Shown here piece by piece: positions 24,880 to 34,932 of a stretch of 64,000 nucleotides of DNA. This DNA comes from Sipunculus nudus (taxonomy: Eukaryota; Annelida; Sipuncula; Golfingiida; Sipunculidae), in NCBI GenBank assembly GCA_026874595.1, contig CM049321.1:8802979-8866978 (forward strand). The letters are read 5' to 3'. Position numbers and translations under genes: made by a program. The notes beneath the pieces were generated by a model. That model made no database searches and had not been told where the DNA came from. It worked only from the letters and a program-made list of their open reading frames with translations. Position 1 is the first letter of the stretch. The number at the start of each line of letters is the position of its first letter.

Positions 24880-27800
24880 CCAAACCTTGCGGCGGGGGTT
24901 ATGTTTTTAGGCGCGTATTTCTGTCTGTTTATCTGTGTAATCTGTTTGTCTGTTAGCACGATAACACTGAAAGTCCTAAACGGGGTTTGATGAAGTTTTC
25001 AGGATATCTCAGCTAAGATACAAAGAACAATTGATTAAATTTTGCGGGCGATCCATGCGAAAATAACCCCGGAATGAGCTCTAGAATTTTAAGGGGGGAT
25101 CCATAGCACATATTTGTATATGTCACAGAGGACAAAGACGTCACTCCATGTGTATGTGCCGTTTCCCTCAAAGGTGTCGGTAAATCAACGTATACTGGCG
25201 CGGAAGTGAAGGGCGGGTGGGGGGGGGGGGATGAGAGGGGGGCCTGGCTGGCCACGTTTGTTATTTGTTCGTTGTTAATGGAGTTTGATGAAATTTTCAG
25301 GATAGCTCGGCAATGATACAAGGAACAATTAATTAAATTTTGGGCCGATCCATACGTAAAAAAAGCCCGGAATGAGCTCTGTTTTTTTTTGGGGGGGGGG
25401 GGGGGGGGTTGTTTCTAGCAGGTGACAATATGACCATATTTGGAGCACAATGACGTCATTGCACGTATACCAGCCGTTTCCCTGAAAAGAGAAGATAAAT
25501 CAACGTAAAGCGGGGGGGGGGGGGGGGGGGGGGGCCATTGTCGAGAGCTAGTTTCTTCATTAGTAGCGTGTAAGATTCCTTATCTACAGAATAAGGAATG
25601 TGTGTTGAGAGATTTCGAATGAACCTGAACGGTGACATGCATTTTTTACTATGAGTTGTACCTTGATAACATCCGGAAACTTAAATGTTCGCTTCATGTA
25701 GCGATCATTTTTGCCGGATATACAAGCATTCCGCATGCCAGGTCCTCGCATGAGGAATCTCACCTTCTATATTTCACAATACGTGTACCGATTTTATACG
25801 CTTTCCGCATCCTGCATTCCGTACATATAAGGAACCTTAGCTTTAGTCTGCCATTATATTCTTCTTTAATACCTGTTTATTACCTCCACTAAGCGACAGG
25901 GATTATGTTTTTGCGGGTATTGTTGCTTGCCGGAAATCTTCGATTTCGGCAAGCATGTTCGTCAGTTGCGGATGTTTTGTTGCTTTGTTTGTCACGACTC
26001 TCCAGGCCACACGTTTGCATCAATCAACTTGAAACTTACAGGCTTGATTGACAAACCGATTTCTAGGTGCCCTATTGTTTTTGGTCAACATTGCTACAAG
26101 GTCAAGGGTCAAGGTCACGACAGGTATGGTTAACGGTTTTTGCACTATAACTTCGCCATAAATAGGCTTATCCACTTCTGCAATAGCTCATTTTTTTCGT
26201 CATCACCTGGCCTTTCTTTTGACATGTAGCTTACTTAAATTTGCCGTTACCATGGTTACATTTTTTGGGCAAAAATCATGGAAATTGGAAATAACACGAC
26301 CATTTTTTGTAACTTTGTCAATTTTTAAGCTACAGACGTCTGGTTTTGGTCATTATGTACCTTATAGGCAGTTTGACATGATAAAACTAAAAGTCTCGCC
26401 AAATCTCGCACCATTTCTCGTCAAACGAGAGTCTTCGAGAATTCATTAAATATAACCTACAGGTTGCATTTTTTTAACAATGGCTTTGAAATTGATATAT
26501 TTTGTGTTATTTATAAATATCTCGAAATCAATTTTTCAATTTTTGGAAATAGCCACCAGGGGGCGTGGTAACTGAAACACTGTAACATATCATTTTTCTG
26601 CAATATCTAAAATAATTTTAAACATGGCACAATTTTTATCGTTGTATCTTAAACTAAGAACATTGGCTTATTTCTCCGCACATGTAGCTTTGTGCTGCCG
26701 TTACCATGGTTACCAAATTTGTGGGTTAAACTTGACGATCTGAAAATATGCAGTTTTTGGCTTCTATCTCGGTTAATATTTATGTTTCAAGGGTCTAGTT
26801 TTTTGCATAAGGCTGCTTCCCCTTGGTTCTAAGTCATTCAATTGCAAGTCTCGTCAAATTTCGCTCGGTTTATCGTCAAACGAGAAAAAAACGAGATTTC
26901 ACGGAAATGCTTATAACTCGGCGACTTTTACAGCTACACAGGTCTAGTTTTCGGCATTTCATAACATATGACCAGCTTGACACGCCAGAAAAGAAATCAG
27001 GCCAAATCTCGCACCATATCTCGTCAAGCGAAAAAAAAGAGATATCATGGAAATGCTTATAACTAGGCGACTTTTACAGATACTCAGGTCTAGTTTTTGG
27101 CATTTGGTAACATTTGGCCAACTTGACATAGTAAAACTGCGATACTTGGCGAAATCTCGCACTATATCTGGTCAAATGTGGAAAAACGAGATTTCACAGA
27201 AATGCATATAAGTCGGCGACTTTCACGGCTAGACAGGTCTAGTTTTTGGCATTCATTAACATTTGGACGGCTTGACATGACAAACCTGCAAGACTGGCCA
27301 AATCTCGCACCATATCTCGTCAAACGATAAAAAAGGAGATTTCACAGAAATGCTAATAACTCGGCGACTTTTACAGCTAGACAGATGTAGTTTTCGCCAT
27401 TTCATAACATTTAGAGAGTTTGATATGACAAATCTACAAGACTGGCCAAATCCTGCACCATATCTCGTTAAACGAGAAAACACGAGAGTACACGGAAATG
27501 CTTATAACTCGGCGACTTTTACAGCTAGACGGATCTAGTTTTCGCCATTTCGTAACGTTTGGCCGTCTTGACACAATAAAACTGCTCGTCTTGCCAAATC
27601 TCGTACTATATCTCGTCAAGCGAGAAAAAAACATGATTTCACGTAAATGCTGATAACACGGCGACTTTTGCAGCTAGACAGGTCTAGTTTCCGGCATTTT
27701 GTAATATTTGACAAACCTGACATGACAAAACTGGAAATCTCGCCAAAGCTCGCACCATTTCCCGTCAAACGAGAAAACACGAGATTTCATGCAAATGCTT

Positions 27801-28335
27801 ATAATTCAGCGGCTTTTATAGCTAGACAGGTCTAGTTTTCGGCATTTCATATCATTTGGCCAGCTTGACATGACAAACCTGAAAACGTCTCACTGCTTCT
27901 TGTCAAACGAGATTAACGGGATTTCATGAAAAAATTTTGAACTTGGTCCCTTTTACACTAGAAAGATATGCAGCTGTTAAAGGTCAGCATGCATAAATAA
28001 ACATATTATCCGTTTCTGCTGCCCCCGCAATGTTTCTACATGCACTCTCTATCTGTCTGTATCATTTCCATTTCCGGCAAGCGCGTGACCTCTGGTCATC
28101 TTGTTTTGTTAGTTTGTCTGTTAGCAAAATTAGTCAAAAAGTTATTTATGGTTTTTGATAAAATCTTCAGGATAGCTCGGCAATGATTGAAGGAAAAATT
28201 GATTAAATTTTGTTACGGAAAAATTCTTGATCCAAGAATATTTTTAAGGAAAAATGCTACGTTTCTGACAGTTTCATATGAGGCTAATGAGCTGAAATTG
28301 CGGAGGTCTGCGCTCTCTGAGTGCTTTTCTAGTTA
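24880..28335. mobile_element. Composite repeat insertion in the 5' intron of GNAT copy 4
   Basis: Homology between copies 1 and 4 breaks off near 24875 and resumes at 28336. The inserted block begins 'cctcccccaaacc' and contains three versions of a dispersed phrase ('tttcaggatagctcggcaatg', near 25000, 25295 and 28170). It also holds G runs (25213-25230, 25389-25409, 25512-25533), 'aggtcaagggtcaaggtcac' (26098 onward) and a 148-bp tandem array. Two further inverted copies of the phrase lie near 39400-39480 and 44215-44270. No transposase is seen. Confidence 0.55.
26873..27960. repeat. Tandem array, 148-bp period, about 7-8 units
   Basis: The motif tcgtcaaacgaga recurs at 26873, 27021, 27169, 27317, 27465, 27613, 27762 and about 27900, a spacing of 148, 148, 148, 148, 148, 149 and 138. 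Each unit also has 'gctataactcggcgactttta'-like text, 'ggtctagttttcggcattt' and 'gccaaatctcgcaccat'. An isolated half unit lies at about 26390-26430. It is a satellite-like array within a larger repeat block. Confidence 0.85.
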
Positions 28336-28380
28336 ATGTATACTTTCAGAACGGAAGGCGAGAACTCCACTGCTTTAAGT

Positions 28381-29100
28381 ATGATTCCAAATAGAGGCCT
28401 GGCTTCGTTGCTTCCATTTTCAATACAAGGCCGTGGTGACGTCAAGTTGGTAATTGAGCAGCTAGCCGAGAACCATATCCCAGCAGTTTACAAACTGATC
28501 AGAGGCGTCATCGATGGCAGGAGATCAGCAGTTTCGTCAACAGAGTTTGCGAATGAAGAAAAGTTCCGAAAGTTCCTTTCCGCTTCTACAGCAGCATTCT
28601 CAATCAAGGAAAATTCTTCTGGGGGAAAAATCATAGGATTCCTGAATATAGCACCGCAAGGTTTTTGTCGAAGTGCATTACCGATATCCGTACGAGGATA
28701 TACCATTATGGATCCGTCATTCAGAGGCAGGGGTGTCTATCCAGAAATTATTAGATTCCACTCTGCCTGCGCCATGGCTGCTGGATATTTAGGTTATCTT
28801 GGACATATCCCATATAAATATGGGAACTTTGATCTTCCGTCTAGTACGGTAGGGTTTCTGACAAATTTGTGTATACCAAATGGAGTCCATTTGCTACAGA
28901 CGGGTTGGTGGGATGATCATCTTATATATTTGGACTTCGTGCGGCAGTTTCCTCATCTCCCTAGTGCAAAGGTAGGCGGAATTAATGTTAAAATCATAAT
29001 CAACTATTTTTAATCGATATATATTGTTTCATAATAATTTTAAAAGACAGTTGTACATAAAAAGGCGAATCATGAATCGATGTTTACTCTTGGCAAATGA

Positions 29101-29193
<93 letters not shown>

Positions 29194-29896
29194 CTATAAA
29201 CAATTAACTCGACTTATTGTTTTTAAGATGAACGAAGAAGAAGTTATTTCGCGGGCACTCGAGAGTACCTGGATAAAAGAATACGAAAAAGATCCATGCA
29301 AAATCCACTTGGACTTATCCGTGAGTCCACATACCCATCCAACCGCTAACGTGCGCAAAGCAAAAGAGAGAGAAATGAAGGAAATGTATGACATGCTCTG
29401 TTTTGCTGCAAAGTCAGCTGACGGGTTTGGAGTAGATGAATTTCCTTCCTTTCCCATATTCAGTAGAAAATTTTTGGCGGGAAGATCCCTGCATGTAATT
29501 GAAAATATGGACCGCATGACCCTGATGGGTGCTGTGATCGTTGGCCAGTCACATCTAACCAGAGGAAATCCCAACATGGCAATGATGTATATTTACCTGT
29601 TGCCTAGTTACCGTGGTCGTGGCTATGGGACACTTATAGAGAAGGCTGCTGCAGAACACCTAACAACACATGGTTATGTCGGTGTTTTGACTGACATGTT
29701 GATGACAGATATTAACGTCTATAATTTTACCTCGAGAAATGGCTATGTGAACATAGGATCTGTTCCCAAAAGTGCCTACGTCACCAAACAAGGATGGACG
29801 GACGCGGCTGTACTATACAAGAAGTTTGATCAACCAATGGCAAAATCATGGCTAAAAGAATACTCCAAAATAATCCAATTGAAAAGTTCCCTTTAA
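28381..29896 (+). CDS. Double-GNAT-domain N-acetyltransferase (copy 4), two exons
   Basis: Predicted acetyl-CoA-dependent transferase of unknown substrate. Exon 1 runs 28381-28971 (197 codons, donor AAAG|GTAGGC). Exon 2 runs 29228-29896 after tttttaag and opens with ATG. The joined product is 419 residues. The ATG at 28381 is chosen because it lines up with the starts of the other copies and lies 36 bases after a 3' splice site (tactttcag). The N-terminal half has RGRGVYP at 115-121. The C-terminal half has RGRGYG at 326-331 (acetyl-CoA loop), IGSVP at 373-377 and WTDAAVLYKKF at 387-397. The intron carries long (TA)n tracts (29108-29190). It is the intact sister of pseudogene copy 1. The closing IG.VP..AYV/WTDA..LYKK pattern recalls Mpr1-type GNATs of fungi (from memory, unconfirmed). 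Confidence 0.88.
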
Positions 29897-29951
29897 TGTA
29901 CTTTGCAACGAGAAAATTATTGCTAGCACAGGACGATCGTATAATGAAAAT

Positions 29952-30226
29952 AGAATTCTCATGCTAAGATGTCGCATCTCGTCTCCTTTAGAGTTATGTC
30001 ATTGATCAAACATGAGAATTCTAATCAGCAGAATTGATAAAAACCTGATTCCTAAATTTCATATATAGATTATTTCATATTTTTGTCATTTGTTGTTCTC
30101 TAGATACTGTTGAATGATCATATAGCTATTGATGTCATTGACATGATTCTGCTGCTTAGAATTCTCATGTTTGATAAATGACATAACTCTAAAGGAGACG
30201 AGATGTGACATCTTAGCATGAGAAAT
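29952..30226. mobile_element. Inverted pair of 70-bp miniature elements
   Basis: Unit 1 (29952-30022) begins agaattctcatg and ends catgagaattct, a perfect 12-bp TIR. Unit 2 (30158-30226) is the same sequence in opposite orientation ('gtttgataaatgacataact', 'aaaggagacgagatgtgaca') with a slightly decayed right TIR. Together they make a hairpin with arms of about 80 bases and a loop of about 120. They sit 55 bases after the stop codon of GNAT copy 4. Confidence 0.75.
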
Positions 30227-31865
30227 GATAATGTCAGAATATGGAAAAATCATACTCCATAATACGCTGTTAAAAGGAGTGTGCTTGCATAATCGCATTA
30301 TGTAACGTTGTGGGGAGAGTGGAAGGAACCGGAATTTCGAGTGAGACAGAGAGAGGGAGGAGCGCGCGTGATCGAGCCACAGAAATGTATTGTTGATGTA
30401 TGAAGAACGAAACGGGTTCAAGGCATAACTGCTTTTTTTATCATTAACCAATTGAGTATTACGAAATCACGACTTTAATACTAGTCCTACCGATACCGAG
30501 TTGGGAGAAATGATACCCCTCATCTTTGGCGCGGCAGACGGATTAACGAAATGCTTCCATTGTTCACTAACACGGTGCGAGGGAGGAGGAAATGGTTATC
30601 CTTGCCACTAGTAGCTTACACGTTGTGGAGGTAGAAGAAATTCTAATACTCTTTGCCACCTAAGCGGACGAAAGCGTACTCTTTAATCCAGGAAAAGCTG
30701 ATTTAATAAATTGCAGAATAATTTTTAATAATAGTTTTATTAGTTGAGGAAATTTGCAGGAATGGTCCTCTGTGAATCAAAATACCCTTTACTTCTGAAC
30801 ACCTATTGGGATAAAATAATTGTTGAGCACACTTGTCAATATTAAAGCAACGGCCGTACCCTTTAATTCACAAGCCTTTCTAGGGGAAAAAGGGCTACAC
30901 AACATTCACCATTCATACAGGGAGATTATAATGTAATACTTAAAGAGGTCTGCGATGTTTCAACCTGTTTTAGTGCATGAGCCTATTAGGTCCAATAAAT
31001 GTGTTCGAGTACATTCAATCAACATTCGCTATCACTTCAGTTAGTGTTATCAAATTATATGGGTACAGAGACCGACCAAGGTGCACTTAGAGATGTATGT
31101 GTTGAATATTGGATGCAAATCTAGGTCAGGTGTCTGCAATTAATGCAGGTGATATATTTATGTCGCTATGTGTCGCCAAGTCGTTTGGAATAAGTGTTAT
31201 CGCCCAGACAAGTGTGAACTCAAGTCTGTATGTGCCGTGTATCACTGAATACTCGAGAGAAGCGTAAGGAAATGCGTACTCTTTGTATAGCAGGTCTTAT
31301 CATATGGTAAGTTTACGTACACTTCCATAAATTTGTACTGAAGCCCTTCTGTAGATCAAGGCTATCATTATGTGATTTATGTGTAATTCATGCGTGCCTT
31401 CTGTTCTGGGGTTTACACTCAAGTCCAAGCTGTTAACCCTATTAGGTACAACATACCGATATATGGATATCCGTACATGTCAAGTATTGTATGTAATGAC
31501 CACGGTAATTTTTAAGGACAGGATTCGTGTGTATGTGTTTGTGTGCGCTGCAGAAGCACAGAGTGCCGATATGCTAATATATAAATTAATTATCCTGTAT
31601 AAAATTAATTGATTAAGTGCAGCATGGCATGTAACTCAGCCGCTCGGTTAACTCGGGCTTTTTTTTGTATTTTAAGGCCCGCCGCCATATCAGTATATAT
31701 ATATCATTGATTATGTAGGATGTTTTCATTTAAGAAATGTACACCTTAAACTCGTTCGGTAAAGAGAATGAGAGAGAGAGAATGTATGTATAAACCTTAA
31801 AAAAGTGTATTTACAGAATACCGTGCTTCATTCCAAGTGTCAAAACACAAATTTAAATTTCGGCA
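30227..31865. other. Intergenic between GNAT copies 4 and 5
   Basis: No gene is recognised. A 3' splice-site-like ttacag lies at about 31816 before the copy 5 start, as in the other copies, so an upstream non-coding exon is likely somewhere in this stretch. A short GA-rich run (31770-31782) is the only low-complexity sequence. Confidence 0.4.
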
Positions 31866-33727
31866 ATGAACGGCGGGAACACTTTATTTCCATATACCAT
31901 TCATGCGGGAGAGGGTGTCGATATCGTGGTAGATCGGTTGACCGAGAAGCAGATACCGGAAGTATACAAACTCATCAGACGCATCATTATTGGAAGAAAA
32001 TCAGCAGTGTCGTCAACAGAATTTACAAACGAGGATGCCTTTCGGGAATTTCTATCCTTCACAACAGCAGCTTATGCATTAAAAGAAACTAAAACCGAAA
32101 GGATTGTAGGTTTCTGCAACATTTCCCCGCAGACACTTTGTCGTAGCGTTGTGCCAGTATGCAGTCGAGGGTACGCCATCTTGATTCCAGAAGTCAGAAA
32201 AAGAAACATATACGCAGAAATCAGCCAACTCTTTGTAGCGTGCAGTATGGCCGCGGGTTACCTGGGATCATTGTCACACGTGCCGCAGAAGTTCGGCAGT
32301 ACCACGGTACAAGCTACTGTGATTGGACGATTTGTAACTTGTGTAATACCTGAGGGAGTCCACCTATTACAGACCGGCTGGTGTGACGACCTCCTTGTGT
32401 ATGTAGATTTTGTTCAGCAATTTCCACATCTGTCTGACACTAAGGTAAGTCATTCTTTGTATATATTTTCCTGTGTCCTTACTTAGTTTCCTTTGAGATT
32501 TAAAGATATCAAAATTGACGATTGTACATCCCCTCATATATACCGTACTAAACTTTAAAATTGGCTGGATGATTTTTATAGGAACAATCGGGACCTTTAA
32601 AAATGAGCCGAACGCACATGGATCCCTTAAAAAAAATGTCCAACTTGGCACGACTCTGAAAAGTATCTTTCATTAAGTTTATTCATCTGAACATTGATAT
32701 ATGAATGTCATGGTAATGACTAAAATCGATGGCACACGTGGTGAATTTTTCTACACTTTGTATCAAATAGCAGAGGGACATATATCGACATAAACTGTAC
32801 AATCTGCGTACTATGGAGTCATGTTAAGGCTCTCCGATTGCCTGATGAACGATATAAACAAAAGTACAAAATTGACTTATTAATGACAGAGAGCTGATAT
32901 GTTTAGACGTCGATATACTATTAAAAAAATTGGGCTGTACCTGGCCTTTTGCGGGAGCACAATCTTTCAAATACCAGTTTAAACATAGATTCAAAGATGG
33001 TTCTCATTTGGTTCTAGATATTCTTACAGATTTTCCCGCAACATTACAGTTACACCTGAACGAAGAAGAGGTCATATCACGGGCCAGGAAGAATTCCTCG
33101 CCTGGTCGGTTTGATAACGTGCCATGTAACCTCGCCATCAATGTAAGGATTAATCCGAAAGGACGGCCGGACGCATTGGTTCGGGTAGCGCAAGGGGAAG
33201 AAGAAATCAACGAGGTTTACAAGACGTTCGACAATGCGGCAAATACTGCTGATAGTTTTGGCGTGGACGAATTTCCGTCCTTAGATATTTTTCGCACGAA
33301 ATATTTGGCAGGAAGGTCGCTCCTTGTTATTCACGATGAAGACAGAAGGACACTTATGGGAGCAGTTGTTGTTGGGCGGTCACATCTGACAAGAGGTAAT
33401 CCACGTTTGGCAATGATGTTCATCTACATATTGCCCAGTTACCGACGCCATGGTTATGGGACACTGATAGAGCAAAGCGTGGCAGAATATCTCAAAGCAC
33501 GCGGTTACCATGGTGTGCTGACTGATCTGTTGATGACGGGCCTTGGCGTCTACAGGTTTGCTGCAAGATCTGGATACATTAACATCGGCACTGTACCCAG
33601 GAGTGCCTACGTCACCAAACAAGGGTGGACAGACGCTGCTGTACTGTACAAAAAGTTTGACCAACCGATGAAAAAATCATGGCTGAATGATTTCTCCAAA
33701 ACAGTCCAGCTGAAAGGTCATATTTGA
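31866..33727 (+). CDS. Double-GNAT-domain N-acetyltransferase (copy 5), two exons
   Basis: The most diverged intact copy. Exon 1 is 31866-32444 (193 codons, donor CTAAG|GTAAGT) and exon 2 is best placed at 33050-33727 after acattacag, giving 418 residues. The acceptor is inferred: other copies start exon 2 at L/M-x-EEEV, and here two extra codons (L, H) precede LNEEEV. The C-terminal half keeps YRRHGYGTLIE (acetyl-CoA loop), IGTVPRSAYV and WTDAAVLYKKF. In the N-terminal half the loop has changed to VRKRNIYAEI where copy 4 has FRGRGVYPEI, so this half has probably lost cofactor binding or never relied on it. Base composition is richer in GC than copies 1-4, in keeping with longer independent evolution. 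Substrate unknown. Confidence 0.87.
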
Positions 33728-34239
33728 TTACCGAATCCAAATTAGTAGCTTATAACGAACTTCATTTTTTGATTTGATAGTCCTGTCCACGTGTATCCAG
33801 TACCTTTAAACATTTATTTAAACGTGAACTAGGTACAAAGTTAATTAAATTAAAATACAAACATTTGTTTCAAAATGACATGAAACGATTCTCATAATAA
33901 ACGTACATATATTAATCAAAGTATCAAACAGCTTGCATGGTTGTATCGTACGCCGATAGAAGGCGATTCGTGTGCGCCTTCAACAAAATGTGACAAAAAG
34001 AAGTTTTCTTTGTGATATTTCCTTTTTTAGTAAAACAAATTTCGTTTGGACGACTGTACGGTGAAACTGTAATCAATGATCTGCTAACTGGTTGCCTCTT
34101 AACAATTACTGCCAAAATTATGCGGTACAGTTGTTATACTATCCATGACAACAATATAAATATTCTGCAGATATACTCGCAGGCAGTAGATTTTCTGGAA
34201 TCAAGACAAGAGACACCCCTTGTATTCCTAGCTAAATGT
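33728..34239. other. Intergenic between GNAT copy 5 and repeat
   Basis: AT-rich, presumably including the 3' UTR of copy 5. No gene is recognised. Confidence 0.4.
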
Positions 34240-34700
34240 TCCATGCCGAGTCCACACCATCCACACTGCAAGTGCGAGTCCAGGCCACTCGAGTCCGAGT
34301 CCATGTCTGAGTCCCTGAGGATCGACTCCAAGTCCACAACCTTGTTCGAATCCGAGTCATTTGGAACTCAGAGTCCAAGTCTGTGTCTGAGTTCAATACA
34401 AATCTTAGAAAAAGGAAATTTGAGATAATCAGGCAAATATTAAGCAATTTTACAAGTGTCCTTTATTTGAATGTTTCATTATTTTTAACCCCTGATGCAG
34501 AGCTAAAACTTGTTATATTTAGTCTTATTTTGGTACTTTTCTGTAAGTAGTTCACCCATGTGCACAATCGTTATAAAAAAAAGTTATCTTTTTCTTGACT
34601 CGAGATGGGGATTGGCCTGATTTCTCGAGGCTTTACCTCTGAGTCCAGACCCCCGAATCCAGGTCAGAGCCTTAAAAACGATGACTCGAGTCCTGCATCA
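34240..34700 (+). repeat. GAGTCC-rich dispersed repeat, copy 1
   Basis: Dense 'gagtccgagtcc'-type hexamers at 34265-34400 and 34600-34690 flank an AT-rich centre. The sequence matches 63215-63640 in reverse complement, including 'ctgatgcagagct' opposite 'ggctctgcgtcaggagct' and 'cagactt..actcgga'. It lies between GNAT copy 5 and the end of the lectin gene. It is a dispersed non-coding repeat. Confidence 0.65.
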
Positions 34701-34932
34701 CTGGTTCCATTTTTCTAGGCCGTGTATCTCGAATATCAACTCGAACGTTTCTCATTGATTTGTTCAAATTGCTTTTGACTTGACGATGACTCCTTTCTAA
34801 CTACCGGTTCACCCAAATCAGTACAAATGAGTCCGGGCGAAGCCTCCAGTCATTCGGTGTATCAGAGAATTACCAGTGTTCCTCCACCAGACGTACACAT
34901 TGAGATCGGTACATGATGCACCTAAACGACTT

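Noticed and set aside
25013-25640. Minus-strand frames rich in proline next to G runs
   Set aside because: The proline tracts come from homopolymer C/G runs within a repeat block.
29024-29227. Open frame upstream of GNAT copy 4 exon 2 with a long IYIYIY run
   Set aside because: It is the TA-repeat intron read through; the splice acceptor before 29228 and alignment with the other copies place the exon start there.
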